A stretch of 64,000 bases of DNA from Bacillota bacterium (GCA_023418475.1 JAEZZO010000002.1:198386-262385), one strand, 5' to 3'. Counted from the stretch's first letter, positions 50,444 through 60,610 are shown. Notes: generated by a model from the letters alone, not told the origin. Numbers and translations are program-made.

Positions 50444-51328
50444 TTACTTATTATTTACATCAAATCTATGCGATAAATATTTTGTCAGCATATTTATACC
50501 AAATACAATCATAAGGAGCACTAATGCTATTCCAAATGCGTCATTATATTTTGCTTTTTCCATACTTAAAAATAATTGGATGGTTAAAGTTCCACCTGGC
50601 TGCATTACTTTTTCAACTAAGCCTTCTCCGAATTCCCCCATCTTTGGAAGCAAATATCCGCTTCCTGCCGTAAATAATAATGCAGCTGATTCGCCTACAA
50701 TACGCCCTATAGAAAGTATTATGCCAGTAATAATTCCCGGCATGGCAGAAGGTAATAAAATTGTACGGATCATATACCATTTCGTAGCTCCTATTCCAAG
50801 TGCACCACTACGGTAACTAACCGGTACTGTTTTTAAAGCTTCCTGTGTATTTCTTGTAATAAGCGGAAGAACCATAATTGCCAGCGTTAATGATCCGGTA
50901 AGTACAGAATATCCAAGTTTTAACGAAATTCCAAAAAAAACATAACCAAATAGTCCGTATATAATAGAAGGTATTCCGGCTAAAGTTTCTGTTGTAAATT
51001 CAATCAGGCGTATTAATTTTCCGGGCTTTGCATATTCATTTAAGTAAATTGCCGCACCTACACCGAAAGGTACTGCTATAATCAATGTAATAATAATAAT
51101 GTATAGTGTATTAACAATATTTCCCGCTATACCAAAGGTCCCCTTAATCGCACTTGGTACTGTTGTCAAAAAGGCCCAATTAATGCTTGAAATACCTCGG
51201 AAAGCTACATAACCAACAATTGCTGTAAGAATTATTATTGATATAGAAGCACAAATATAAATGATGCAATAAGCCAATCCATCCAGAAGTCTTGGTCGTT
51301 TGTCATAAATACTCTTAGCTGTCGGCAT
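50444..51328 (-). CDS. pstA: Phosphate ABC transporter permease PstA
   Basis: The protein has 294 residues and six membrane helices. PstA traits are IKGTFGIAGNIVNTLYIIII, GVGAAIYLNEYAKPGKLIRL, ETLAGIPSIIYGLFGYVFFG, and the transporter loop GALGIGATKWYMIRTILLPSA. It overlaps pstC by 14 bases, showing tight coupling. Confidence 0.95.
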   Translation of the reverse strand: MPTAKSIYDKRPRLLDGLAYCIIYICASISIIILTAIVGYVAFRGISSINWAFLTTVPSAIKGTFGIAGNIVNTLYIIIITLIIAVPFGVGAAIYLNEYAKPGKLIRLIEFTTETLAGIPSIIYGLFGYVFFGISLKLGYSVLTGSLTLAIMVLPLITRNTQEALKTVPVSYRSGALGIGATKWYMIRTILLPSAMPGIITGIILSIGRIVGESAALLFTAGSGYLLPKMGEFGEGLVEKVMQPGGTLTIQLFLSMEKAKYNDAFGIALVLLMIVFGINMLTKYLSHRFDVNNK

Positions 51329-52253
51329 TCTTCTTTCCTCCCTTCATGACATTATTTAGTACTAGATTTATTATCATAATAAATGCAAATAAAACAAGTC
51401 CAATTGTAAATAGTACTTGTTTATGTGTACCGGAAGCATAAGACATTTCATTAACAACTGCGGTTGTTAAGAACCGAACGGAATTAAACGGCAAAGGAAT
51501 ATTGGCGCCATTTCCGGCTACCAGACTGATTGCCATTGCCTCACCGATTGCTCTTCCGACTCCAAGAACAATAGCTGTTACGATACCTGATTTTGCAGCA
51601 GGAAGTATTACCTTAAAGATCGTCTGAATGTGGGTAGCTCCCAAGGCCAATGACGCGTGCTTATAATGACTTGGAACCGATTTTAATGCCACTTCACTAA
51701 TATTAATTACAGTTGGTAAAATCATTATCGCTAAAACGATAACTGCTGAAATAAGGTTTGAGCCCCCGGTAAACTGATGCTCCGGATTATTCCGGTAAAC
51801 ATACAGTTCAAGCTTGTAAATAATCGGATTTAAAAGTAAAATTCCTAATAATCCATAAACAACTGAAGGAATACCAGCTAATAATTCAACTGCGGGCTTT
51901 ACTATGCCTGCTAATGATTTTGGTGCTGTTTCTGCTAAGAACACTGCTGTCATAACCCCCACCGGCACACCTATTAATATTGCCAGAGCAGTGCCTAGAA
52001 TCGATGTAAGTATAACATATAGGATACCATAACTTGGCACATCTGCGGTTGGCTTCCACACGGTACCAAATAAAATATCCTTTAAACCGACCTTAAAGAT
52101 AGCCGGAGTTCCACTGATAATCATATATAATGTAATTGAAAATACCGCAATAACCGCAAAAAAAGCGCATGTAGTAAAAATTACTGCAGCTACCTTTTCT
52201 ATAGAGTTTTTATTTTTAAAATTACCTATGATTGAAAAATTCTTATCACTCAT
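51315..52253 (-). CDS. pstC: Phosphate ABC transporter permease PstC
   Basis: The protein has 312 residues and six helices. PstC traits are LFGTVWKPTADVPSYGILYV, AVELLAGIPSVVYGLLGILL, ASLALGATHIQTIFKVILPA, and GVGRAIGEAMAISLVAGN. It forms the channel with PstA. It is separated from pstS by a strong hairpin. Confidence 0.95.
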   Translation of the reverse strand: MSDKNFSIIGNFKNKNSIEKVAAVIFTTCAFFAVIAVFSITLYMIISGTPAIFKVGLKDILFGTVWKPTADVPSYGILYVILTSILGTALAILIGVPVGVMTAVFLAETAPKSLAGIVKPAVELLAGIPSVVYGLLGILLLNPIIYKLELYVYRNNPEHQFTGGSNLISAVIVLAIMILPTVINISEVALKSVPSHYKHASLALGATHIQTIFKVILPAAKSGIVTAIVLGVGRAIGEAMAISLVAGNGANIPLPFNSVRFLTTAVVNEMSYASGTHKQVLFTIGLVLFAFIMIINLVLNNVMKGGKKNADS

Positions 52254-52283
52254 ACGGGCTCCTTATATATTACTTTTTGAACA

Positions 52284-52327
52284 GTTTTAGGAAGAGTTCC
52301 GTCGCTTTGGTTAACTCTTCCTAAAAC
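52284..52327 (-). terminator. Intercistronic hairpin between pstS and pstC
   Basis: A perfect 15-bp stem (GTTTTAGGAAGAGTT and complement) lies right after the pstS stop, with no U run. It would protect or partly end the pstS message, giving more binding protein than permease. Confidence 0.8.
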
Positions 52328-52344
52328 TCACGTTATCTTTTTTA

Positions 52345-53265
52345 TTAATCTGGAATGATTAAACCTACACTTTTAATTAATTCTTTTCCTTCATCTGATT
52401 TCAAATAAGAGAAGAATTCCTGAACCAAGCTGCTCTGTGCTGAGATATCACCCTTCGTTGCCATAACAAATGGACGGCTTAAAGCATATTTTCCTGCTTT
52501 TATATTCTCTTCCGTAGGGTCTGAACCATCAAGTTTAAGTGCTTTTACAGTGTCATCCAATACATCGAGTGATACATATCCGATTGATCCCGGAGTAGAT
52601 GCAACTTTAGCCATTACACCACCTGTACTGCTTATTTCATTGGAATACTTACATGCATCCTTTATTTCAAGTAATTCCTCAAAAGCACCTCTTGTACCTG
52701 AGCCTGATTCTCTTCCGATTACAACGATTGGCTGATCAGCTCCCCCTAAATCCTTCCAGTTTGTCACTTCACCTTTGTAAATTTTAACCAACTGATCTTT
52801 TGTAAGGTCTTCTACCTTGTTCGCCGTATCAACAACAACTGCAATACCATCGATCGCTATAATATTCTCGGTAAGTCCCTTGCTCTTTTCATCATCTGTC
52901 AGGCTTCTTGAAGAATTACCGATATTAACAGTACCTGCTGTCACGGCTTCAATACCAGCACCGGATCCTGTGAATTCTGCGGTTACAGTTACATTTGGAT
53001 TTTTTGCCATAAATGCTTCAGCTGCTGCATTTGCTAACTTCTCCATTGATGTGGAACCTGCCATTGTAATAGTTCCGCTTAAATCATTTGATGCTGTTCC
53101 GGCCTCTGTAGGAGCCGCTGTTGTATCTGTTGGAGATGTGTCTGTATTCTCCGATGTTGTATTATTGGATTTATCTGTGCTCTTACTTCCACATGCACTT
53201 AATGTACCTGCCATAAATAAACAAACAATTAATAATGTTATAATCCCTTTTAAATTTCTTCTCAT
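52345..53265 (-). CDS. pstS: Phosphate-binding lipoprotein PstS
   Basis: The protein has 306 residues. A lipoprotein signal (LLIVCLFMAGTLSAC, lipobox LSAC) and a Thr/Ser linker precede the binding fold with TITMAGSTSMEKLANAAAEA, GSGAGIEAVTAGTVNIGNSS, and IGRESGSGTRGAFEELL, the phosphate-binding loops. AAGGAGATAAGA precedes the ATG. It is the first gene of the operon. Confidence 0.95.
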   Translation of the reverse strand: MRRNLKGIITLLIVCLFMAGTLSACGSKSTDKSNNTTSENTDTSPTDTTAAPTEAGTASNDLSGTITMAGSTSMEKLANAAAEAFMAKNPNVTVTAEFTGSGAGIEAVTAGTVNIGNSSRSLTDDEKSKGLTENIIAIDGIAVVVDTANKVEDLTKDQLVKIYKGEVTNWKDLGGADQPIVVIGRESGSGTRGAFEELLEIKDACKYSNEISSTGGVMAKVASTPGSIGYVSLDVLDDTVKALKLDGSDPTEENIKAGKYALSRPFVMATKGDISAQSSLVQEFFSYLKSDEGKELIKSVGLIIPD

Positions 53266-53360
53266 TCTCTTATCTCCTTCTTTTCTCTTCTCTTCTTTTC
53301 TTCATCTTACAATATTAAAATAACAAAATTTATGTTGATCAAATACCATGATTTTGTACT

Positions 53361-53382
53361 GTTTATGTGAAATTCATGTAAA
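53361..53382 (-). promoter_or_regulatory. Candidate Pho box before pstS
   Basis: On the minus strand TTTACATGAAT is followed directly by TTCACATAAAC, two 11-bp direct repeats of the form 7 specific + 4 AT-rich bases, as in PhoB/PhoP boxes. It lies about 95 bp before the pstS start. Confidence 0.6.
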
Positions 53383-53565
53383 ATCATAACTTTTCAGTAA
53401 TTTTACGAATATTTCTTTAGATTAATATGTATAATAACTCGTATTTATATTCATGGAATAAAATGAATGGAAGAGGAATGATATGTAATTATAAATAGAA
53501 GAATTATGATCTTTAGAGGAATAATTTGATGAACTATGATTTATAGGCAGAACTATTCTATGAAA

Positions 53566-53600
53566 TAAAAAAACTGAAAGCCACTAATCAGACTTTCAGT
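53566..53600 (-). terminator. Terminator after tRNA-Arg
   Basis: ACTGAAAG / CTTTCAGT stem followed by TTTTTTT on the minus strand. Confidence 0.85.
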
Positions 53601-53602
53601 AA

Positions 53603-53674
53603 CGTTCCCACCCAGAGTCGAACTGGGGACTGAGACTTAGGAGGTCCCTGTTATATCCACTTAACTATGAGAAC
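53603..53674 (-). tRNA. tRNA-Arg (anticodon CCT)
   Basis: Acceptor GTTCTCA / TGGGAAC, D-stem GTTA / TAAC, anticodon stem GGGAC / GTCTC with loop CTCCTAA, T-arm CCCAG-TTCGACT-CTGGG; discriminator G, CCA not encoded. Confidence 0.94.
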
Positions 53675-53781
53675 AAAATTTATATAAAAATTTTAAACAT
53701 TTAATAAGGCATAATTATTCTACTATTAACTATCGAATTAGTCAATAACAATCTAACATATAATTTTTTTATTACAAATAA

Positions 53782-53819
53782 ATGGTAACGGTTCAGCGTT
53801 TGTGCGATACCGTTACCAT
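53782..53819. terminator. Terminator after the DUF3881 gene
   Basis: A perfect 11-bp stem ATGGTAACGGT / ACCGTTACCAT with a 16-base loop, followed on the minus strand by a T-rich run. Confidence 0.8.
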
Positions 53820-53908
53820 AATATCATAAAATATCTCATATATTCATAAGAACACTTGAAGAATCTTCTTTCCTACAAGCTAATACAAACCAATAAATTT
53901 ATTCTATT

Positions 53909-54802
53909 TCAATCCTTGACCTGTTCGGAAAATACTACACATCCTTGCATCCATATATTTCCTTTAAATCTTCTGCCAACGAAAGGCTCACCCAGTAAAT
54001 CCTGTTTATTAATACATAAGCGGAAATTAATATCATTGCATACTAATTGCATGTCATACACTTCTTCTTTTGTTTGTGTATTCTCTATCAGGCTGCATTC
54101 CGTAATAGTTGCAATTACGCTATAATTATCCGATTCTGATCCAAATGGTATAAAGGAGGTATCAACTATAGAATAAATATCTTCCTTTTTAGCTCTTCTT
54201 GATACCATTGCAAATGTATCAATATCATCAATCGTTAAACTATCAATTGCATCCTGATTTCCTTTTTTTGCTTCTGCGATTAAATTATTTCGATATTTTG
54301 TTTCTGCGCTGATGTTACGAACCTGCACTTCATCCTTCTCAATTGGAAGAAGAATCCTTCCTTCTAAAGATAAAGCTGCAAGCATAATCGAAAATGGTGT
54401 ATTCATCGGCATATTCTGCTTTTTCTTCTCTAAGTATTCGATTACATTTTGTAAATAAAAAATTAATGATACCCCAAGGCGAAAATCATCGCACATGCCT
54501 GTATAAGCTTCGGTATCCACTCTTTTGTTTATTCCAACTTCTTCTCTCGTACTATTATTTTGTCCGCTAAGACACGGAAAATAATGTTCCATATGGAAAT
54601 GATTATTTTCGTCCATTTCTCCTCGAAGAGTGATTCCCATTCCTTCCCCATATTCCATGGTCATCTCTGTAAGCATACCAGATGCACCGGTTTGTACACT
54701 TCGAATCTTGCCCGGCTGCTCAATTATATTCTCAATAAGATTGTTTAAATCCATTCTATTATTAATATTACCAAATCCAATTGCTCTCAAATAACTATGC
54801 AT
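53909..54802 (-). CDS. DUF3881-family protein
   Basis: A cytoplasmic protein of 297 residues typical of Lachnospiraceae. It begins MHSYLRAIGFGNINNRMDLN and includes GMLTEMTMEYGEGMGITLRG and DDFRLGVSLIFYLQNVIEYL, which I recall from DUF3881. It has no membrane segment or known catalytic motif. ATG 54802 is preferred over a Met five codons upstream. Function unknown. Confidence 0.75.
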   Translation of the reverse strand: MHSYLRAIGFGNINNRMDLNNLIENIIEQPGKIRSVQTGASGMLTEMTMEYGEGMGITLRGEMDENNHFHMEHYFPCLSGQNNSTREEVGINKRVDTEAYTGMCDDFRLGVSLIFYLQNVIEYLEKKKQNMPMNTPFSIMLAALSLEGRILLPIEKDEVQVRNISAETKYRNNLIAEAKKGNQDAIDSLTIDDIDTFAMVSRRAKKEDIYSIVDTSFIPFGSESDNYSVIATITECSLIENTQTKEEVYDMQLVCNDINFRLCINKQDLLGEPFVGRRFKGNIWMQGCVVFSEQVKD

Positions 54803-54939
54803 AATTATCACTTCCATTCATTGCAAGGTAGCTTACTATATTCTACGTTGTTCTAATTAAAAATCATGTAATAATTATTTATATCATATTTTATTACTAC
54901 TGGCAAGAGTTCCGTTAAAAACTCTCCAAACCGAAATAG

Positions 54940-56034
54940 CTATATTGTTTCACAGTTGCCTAATTTATAATCGGAAATGGTATCTGTTATCCGCATTGTT
55001 AGTTCACTTGACAGATCCTTCTCTAACCAGGTATTCACTTTTATTCCTTCCACATTCTGTAATATACGAATTACAGGACGTGTCGGGAACTTTACATTCT
55101 GTCTCAGCACAATTCCAAATTCGCCTTCATTCGTTTCAACAATAGAACCTGTCGGATACACAGCCACAGAATCTATAAATACATTCACTACATGTAAATC
55201 AAATAAGCGGCCTGGACCTGCATGAGTTACAATAAAATCAATTGCCTCATGTACCTTCATCTTACCAACCAGATTACCATAAACTCTACTATCAAATTCA
55301 TCACAAACTGCAACAATCTTTGCTTCTAATTTTATATGATTTTCTTTCAGATGAAAGGGATATCCCGATCCATCTATACGCTCATGATGACTTATTATCA
55401 TATTCCGTGATATTTTCGATAGCCAGCTTTGATTTTCAACTGCACTATATCCGTATATTGTATGCCTTATTATTTCTTTCAGTTCATTTTCCGAACATTT
55501 TTCTGTATTAATTTCATTGTAATTTATTGTGGTAAAGCATAATCCGATATCATGCAATAATGCTCCGATTGCAATATCAAGAATTTTTGATTTAGACAAT
55601 TTTAGTTTTAAGGCAACAATAACAGAAAGAGCACAGACATTTAAAGAATGTGCGTAGATTTGTTCACTATTTTCTCGAATACTATATAAATTATATATGG
55701 TCTTTGGATTAGATAGAATGATATTAATAATATCATTTGCTATTTTTATCACTTCTTCATTAGGAATATTATTTTCTAAATCATGTATTGTGAGCATTTT
55801 TTTAATATTAGCTAAACAGAGATCCTTTATCTGCCATTCCAGGCTATTCTTAAGAATTACTCCTTTAGCAATATCGTCTTCTACATAAATATGATCAATT
55901 CCCAAATCCTTTAATTTATGTACGTATTCTTGTTTTACTATATTACCCGCTGTCATTAATGTTGTATTATTTTTTGTTATTTCCTTGGCAAGTAATTCGT
56001 CCCCCGTTATTAAATCTAATGAGATTATTCTCAT
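54940..56034 (-). CDS. HD-GYP domain protein, predicted cyclic-di-GMP phosphodiesterase
   Basis: The protein has 364 residues. An N-terminal region (RIISLDLITGDELLAKEITK) precedes the HD-GYP domain: HSLNVCALSVIVALKL, LLHDIGLCF (the HD pair), ISHHERIDGSGYPFHLKENH (the GYP loop) and VAVCDEFDSRV. Enzymes of this type break down cyclic-di-GMP and often control motility or biofilm. The C-terminal part (SIVETNEGEFGIVLRQN) is a small beta domain often found after HD-GYP in clostridia. AAAGGGGTATAAA precedes the ATG. Confidence 0.9.
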   Translation of the reverse strand: MRIISLDLITGDELLAKEITKNNTTLMTAGNIVKQEYVHKLKDLGIDHIYVEDDIAKGVILKNSLEWQIKDLCLANIKKMLTIHDLENNIPNEEVIKIANDIINIILSNPKTIYNLYSIRENSEQIYAHSLNVCALSVIVALKLKLSKSKILDIAIGALLHDIGLCFTTINYNEINTEKCSENELKEIIRHTIYGYSAVENQSWLSKISRNMIISHHERIDGSGYPFHLKENHIKLEAKIVAVCDEFDSRVYGNLVGKMKVHEAIDFIVTHAGPGRLFDLHVVNVFIDSVAVYPTGSIVETNEGEFGIVLRQNVKFPTRPVIRILQNVEGIKVNTWLEKDLSSELTMRITDTISDYKLGNCETI

Positions 56035-56355
56035 TTTATACCCCTTTCATCAAGTAAGTCATCATGATGAGATTTATAAGATTAATGAAAGATTATACTT
56101 ACTATTAATTAACTAGCAAATTACCTTATATCTTCACATACACATATTATTTTAAATTATCAAATATATGTGTATGATTTATTTTATTTTAACATACAAC
56201 TAATAATGTTGTATATATTAATCAAATAGTGAAAAAGTCACCATTATGATATAATTTTCATTCGTAATACATGTAAAATTTATACATTCGAGTTTCGTAG
56301 TCATTCATTATAAATGGTGTACTTTCTTTATTAACAAATTTGAAGGAGAATACTT
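56035..56355. other. adhE upstream region
   Basis: 321 bp of AT-rich DNA between the divergent HD-GYP gene and adhE. It contains a small stem (GTGA-AAAAG-TCAC) and TATAAT near 56250. A TTAACAA at 56333-56339 is only half of a Rex-type site, so redox control by Rex is not supported by sequence alone. Confidence 0.4.
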
Positions 56356-58974
56356 ATGTCAAAATCAATACCGCAGCCCAGTGCGAAAGATCATGTTAAT
56401 GGATTAGTTCAGAATGCACTTACAGCACTAAAGGAATTTTTATTATTGGATCAAACTACTATTGATAATATTGTGCATGATATGGCTTTGGCCGGACTTG
56501 CAAAGCAACAGCTACTTGCTAAAATGGCAGTTGAAGAGACTGGAAGAGGAATTTACGAAGATAAAATTATTAAAAATATATTTGCTACAGAATATGTGTG
56601 GCATTCCATAAAGTATCAGAGAACGGTCGGAATAATCGAAGATAACGATGAAGAGGATTATATGATTGTTGCAGAACCTGTTGGTATCGTAGCAGGTGTT
56701 ACTCCTGTTACAAATCCTACCTCTACTACAATGTTTAAATGCTTAACCTGTATCAAGACAAGGAATCCAATCATTTTTGGTTTTCACCCCAATTCACAGC
56801 AATGCTCCGTTGCTGCTGCAAAAACTTTATATGAGGCAGCTATCAAAGCCGGTGCACCTGCTAATTGTATTCAATGGATTGAATATCCTTCTATCGATGC
56901 CACCAGGGAATTGATGAATCATCCAAATGTCTCAATGATTTTAGCAACAGGCGGTTCCGGCATGGTGAAACAGGCATACTCCTGTGGTAAACCTGCTCTT
57001 GGTGTTGGACCTGGTAATGTTCCTTGCTTTATAGAGAAATCTGCAAATCTAAAAAGAGCAGTTAATGATCTCGTATTGTCCAAATCCTTTGATCATGGCA
57101 TGATTTGTGCGTCTGAGCAGGCAGCAATCATTGAAGCACCTGTATATGATGAGGTCATTAATCTTATGAAAAAAGCAGGCTGCTATTTTGCGACCAATGA
57201 GGAGATTAAAATGCTTGAACCGATTGTAATTAACAAAGATACCGGAGCCGTAAATCCTGCTATTGTGGGACAAGCTCCAGTAAAAATTGCTGCTTCCGCT
57301 GGTTTTACAATCCCCTCCGAGACAAAAATATTATGTACTGAATTAGAGGGTGTTGGACCTGATTATCCTCTGTCAAAGGAAAAATTATCCCCTGTATTGG
57401 CAGTAATTCGTGCAAAGGATTTGGAAACAGGATTTGATTTTTGTGAAAAGATGATAGAACTGGGTGGTCTGGGACATTCTTCTGTTATTCATTCCACAAA
57501 TGATTCTGTAATCAAGGAATTTTCCGCGCGAATGAGAACGGGACGTATTCTTGTTAATTCTCCTTCAACCCATGGTGCTATTGGAGATTTATATAACACT
57601 AATATGCCATCCCTTACCTTAGGCTGCGGTTCCTATGGAGGAAATTCAACCACACATAATGTATCGGCTGTAGATTTAGTTAACTACAAGAGAGTTGCTA
57701 AGAGGAGAGTTAATATGCAGTGGTTTAAGGTTCCAAATAAAATTTATTTTGAAGCAGGATCAACTGCATATTTATCTAAAATGCCAGGAATTACAAAAGC
57801 TTTTATCGTAACAGATCCTTCCATGACACAATTAGGATATGTAAATAAAGTACTATATCAGTTAAGAAAAAGATCCGACTATGTCCATTGTGAGATTTTT
57901 GATCAAGTTGAACCGGACCCCAGTTTGGACACAATCTTAAAGGGTACACAAGAGATGAATAAATTCAAACCGGATGTTATCATTGCTCTTGGTGGTGGTT
58001 CAGCAATTGATGCAGCAAAAGGTATGTGGTTATTTTATGAGGACCCCAATGCAGATTTTAAAAATATGTCCTTAAAATTCTTAGATATTAGAAAACGAAC
58101 CTATAAGTTTCCTATATTAGGTAAAAAGGCACAATTTGTTGCTATTCCTACGACCTCCGGTACCGGTTCAGAGGTAACTTCATTCGCTGTAATTTCTGAC
58201 ACCGCTGAAAATAAAAAATACCCTCTAGCTGATTATGAATTAACTCCTGATGTAGCTATTATTGACCCTGAATTTGTAATGAGTGTTCCTAAAAAATCAA
58301 CAGCATGGACCGGCATGGATGTTCTGACACATGCTTTCGAAGCTTATGTCTCTATTCTCGCTTCTGATTATACCGATGCCTTGGCAATTCATGCAATTGA
58401 TATGGTATTTAAGTATCTAAAAACCTCTTATGAACAAGGTGCAGCCAACCCAACGGCTCGTGAAAAGATGCACAATGCCTCAACCATTGCCGGTATGGCA
58501 TTTACAAATGCTTTTTTAGGTGTTAACCACTCTTTAGCGCATAAACTCGGTGGTGAATATCATGTAGCACATGGATGTGCAAATGCAATTTTATTACCGC
58601 ATGTTATTCGTTATAACGGTGTCGAATGTCCTACTAAATTTGCTTCGTGGCCGAAATATGAAAGTTATATTGTTCCTGAAAAAATTTATGAATTAATGAA
58701 AAAATTAGGCAAGAATCCAATGAGTAATGAAAATGCTGTTGAAATGTTAGCTAAAGCTGTAGAAGATCTTAACCATGATCTTAATATACCTGCAACCTTA
58801 AAGGAACTCGGAATTGAGGAAAAAGATTTTCTTACCAAATTACCAGTACTCGCTGATCTTGCATTTAGTGATCAGTGTACCACTGCCAATCCAAGGCTCC
58901 CTCTTGTTTCAGAATTAGAAAATCTTTATTTACTGGCTTACTATGGTAATGGTAATGTTCCAAATAAAAAATAA
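56356..58974 (+). CDS. adhE: Bifunctional aldehyde-alcohol dehydrogenase
   Basis: It converts acetyl-CoA to acetaldehyde and then ethanol with NADH, the main ethanol route in many clostridia. The protein has 872 residues. The N-terminal CoA-acylating aldehyde dehydrogenase (about 1-440) has the catalytic Cys in DHGMICASEQ. The C-terminal iron-type alcohol dehydrogenase (about 455-872) has GGGSAIDAAKG for NAD and metal-binding His residues in MDVLTHAFEAYVS and HSLAHKLGGEYHVAHGCANA. AAGGAGAATACTT precedes the ATG. It forms filaments (spirosomes) in other bacteria. Confidence 0.97.
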   Translation: MSKSIPQPSAKDHVNGLVQNALTALKEFLLLDQTTIDNIVHDMALAGLAKQQLLAKMAVEETGRGIYEDKIIKNIFATEYVWHSIKYQRTVGIIEDNDEEDYMIVAEPVGIVAGVTPVTNPTSTTMFKCLTCIKTRNPIIFGFHPNSQQCSVAAAKTLYEAAIKAGAPANCIQWIEYPSIDATRELMNHPNVSMILATGGSGMVKQAYSCGKPALGVGPGNVPCFIEKSANLKRAVNDLVLSKSFDHGMICASEQAAIIEAPVYDEVINLMKKAGCYFATNEEIKMLEPIVINKDTGAVNPAIVGQAPVKIAASAGFTIPSETKILCTELEGVGPDYPLSKEKLSPVLAVIRAKDLETGFDFCEKMIELGGLGHSSVIHSTNDSVIKEFSARMRTGRILVNSPSTHGAIGDLYNTNMPSLTLGCGSYGGNSTTHNVSAVDLVNYKRVAKRRVNMQWFKVPNKIYFEAGSTAYLSKMPGITKAFIVTDPSMTQLGYVNKVLYQLRKRSDYVHCEIFDQVEPDPSLDTILKGTQEMNKFKPDVIIALGGGSAIDAAKGMWLFYEDPNADFKNMSLKFLDIRKRTYKFPILGKKAQFVAIPTTSGTGSEVTSFAVISDTAENKKYPLADYELTPDVAIIDPEFVMSVPKKSTAWTGMDVLTHAFEAYVSILASDYTDALAIHAIDMVFKYLKTSYEQGAANPTAREKMHNASTIAGMAFTNAFLGVNHSLAHKLGGEYHVAHGCANAILLPHVIRYNGVECPTKFASWPKYESYIVPEKIYELMKKLGKNPMSNENAVEMLAKAVEDLNHDLNIPATLKELGIEEKDFLTKLPVLADLAFSDQCTTANPRLPLVSELENLYLLAYYGNGNVPNKK

Positions 58975-59135
58975 TTCAATACATTCTGATAACTTATATC
59001 ATATAAACGGATTGTTTCAATAAATTCTTATACTAACAAGAATCTTTAATCATTATAATATAAATATATTTGTATAGCTAAAGTTATGGTAGAAAACAAG
59101 CTTCACGAACTTTCTATTGTCAGTAATTTAATTAC

Positions 59136-59166
59136 AAATGGTGAGACTTCTTACATCTCACCATTT
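59136..59166. terminator. Bidirectional terminator between adhE and DUF4446
   Basis: A perfect 11-bp stem AAATGGTGAGA / TCTCACCATTT with a 9-base loop between the two convergent genes. Confidence 0.85.
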
Positions 59167-59178
59167 GTTATATTTCTA

Positions 59179-59691
59179 TTATTCCATAAAATTATTACTT
59201 TTCATTGCTTGTTCAAGCGCTTTCTTTTCTTCTTCAGAGAGTTCCAGAAAAGATTCTCCTTTGATGATTTCTTTCAGATAAGTATAACACCCTTCCCTGC
59301 TGCTATGAACAGAATTCAGAATAATTCCATTATTGCTTTTATCCAAAAGAGCTAATACAAAGCTTAGCTTTCCTCCCATCTCTTTAAAAGCATCATACTT
59401 TACAACCCCTATTTTCTGATAAGTAATAAGTAGATTTTCATTTATTTTATTGATTTCTTCATTAATCGTTCTAGAATCTGCTTTCAAACTATCAATATCT
59501 GAAAATCTTGTTAAAACCAATTCTTCTAAATTACCTCCACTGGCACCGGACATGAATTTTTTATATTTCGTATTTAACTTTCTTTGTTTTATAGATAGTA
59601 CCATAAAAAAAACGAGCAAAATTAATGAAAATAGTAATAATCCGAAACAAAAATATACTATATTACTATTTATTATATCATATAAGTTCAT
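59179..59691 (-). CDS. DUF4446-family membrane protein
   Basis: The protein has 170 residues: one N-terminal membrane helix (VYFCFGLLLFSLILLVFFMV), a coiled-coil middle, and the conserved end QKIGVVKYDAFKEMGGKLSFVLALLDKSNNG characteristic of DUF4446. This family usually sits next to parB in Firmicutes, as here (41 bp). GGGAGGTTATGTA precedes ATG 59691. Function unknown; the linkage suggests a role at chromosome or cell-division sites. Confidence 0.88.
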   Translation of the reverse strand: MNLYDIINSNIVYFCFGLLLFSLILLVFFMVLSIKQRKLNTKYKKFMSGASGGNLEELVLTRFSDIDSLKADSRTINEEINKINENLLITYQKIGVVKYDAFKEMGGKLSFVLALLDKSNNGIILNSVHSSREGCYTYLKEIIKGESFLELSEEEKKALEQAMKSNNFME

Positions 59692-59731
59692 TACATAACC
59701 TCCCAAGTATCCTATCAAATATCAAGGTATC

Positions 59732-60610
59732 TTAACCCATTGTTTCAAATAATTCAATTATTCGCTCCAACTCATCGTTTGAATAATATTCTATTTCAAT
59801 TAATCCTTTATTATTGTTTTTCTTGTGTATTGATACTTTTGACCCTATAATATTTCTTATTTTATCTTCAAGATTCCGATATATAAATTCATCATCCTCT
59901 GTAGCGGCTACCTCTTTCTTTGGCTTATCAGTCATAATTTTTTTTACCAATTTTTCTGTTTCTCTCACGCTAAGTTTTTCATCAAAAATTTTACTTGCAA
60001 GTATATATTGTGTTTCATTATCTTCAATTGAAAGTAGTGCTCTAGCATGTCCACTAGATAACATATCATCAATCAGCATTTGCTGTACTCTTTTGTCAAG
60101 TTTTAACAATCTCATAGAGTTTGTAACTGCTGCTCTACTCTTAGATACCCTTTCTGCAACTTCATCCTGCTTTAAATCAAATTCCTGAATTAATCGGTAA
60201 TAAGTTTGTGCTTCTTCTATGGGATTTAAGTCTTCTCTTTGTATATTCTCAATTAGAGCAATTTCCACAGCTTCACGCGGACTATAGTCCTTTATAATGG
60301 CCGGAACTTCTTTTAATCCTGCAATTCTAGCTGCTCTCCAACGTCTTTCTCCAGCTATTATCTCGTAATATTTAACTTTTTTTTGTAATATTAATGGCTG
60401 AATAATTCCATATTGTTTAATAGAATCTGCTAATTCTTGTAAAGAATCTTCATCAAAGAATTTTCTTGGTTGTGATTTATTTGGTTCTATTTCGCTAATA
60501 TGTATTAATGTTTCACGTGAAACATTAGAAGAATTTCCCGAATTATTGTCAATAATTTTTTCCGGGATCATACTGTCTAAACCTTTCCCCAATCCCTTTT
60601 TCATTGCCAT
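59732..60610 (-). CDS. parB: Chromosome partition protein ParB (Spo0J)
   Basis: The protein has 292 residues. The N-terminal CTP-binding domain has IQPLILQKK and the GERRWRAARIAG motif; the helix-turn-helix QDEVAERVSKSRAAVTNSMR binds parS; the C-terminal dimer domain closes it. It loads on parS and slides on DNA to recruit SMC and ParA. One perfect parS site lies inside the gene itself (60509-60524). Confidence 0.96.
   Translation of the reverse strand: MAMKKGLGKGLDSMIPEKIIDNNSGNSSNVSRETLIHISEIEPNKSQPRKFFDEDSLQELADSIKQYGIIQPLILQKKVKYYEIIAGERRWRAARIAGLKEVPAIIKDYSPREAVEIALIENIQREDLNPIEEAQTYYRLIQEFDLKQDEVAERVSKSRAAVTNSMRLLKLDKRVQQMLIDDMLSSGHARALLSIEDNETQYILASKIFDEKLSVRETEKLVKKIMTDKPKKEVAATEDDEFIYRNLEDKIRNIIGSKVSIHKKNNNKGLIEIEYYSNDELERIIELFETMG
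60509..60524. promoter_or_regulatory. parS site inside parB
   Basis: TGTTTCACGTGAAACA, a perfect 16-bp parS palindrome, within the ParB N-terminal coding region. Confidence 0.95.

Noticed and set aside
56325..56345. Rex redox operator before adhE
   Set aside because: Only a TTAACAA half-site is present; the inverted half is missing.
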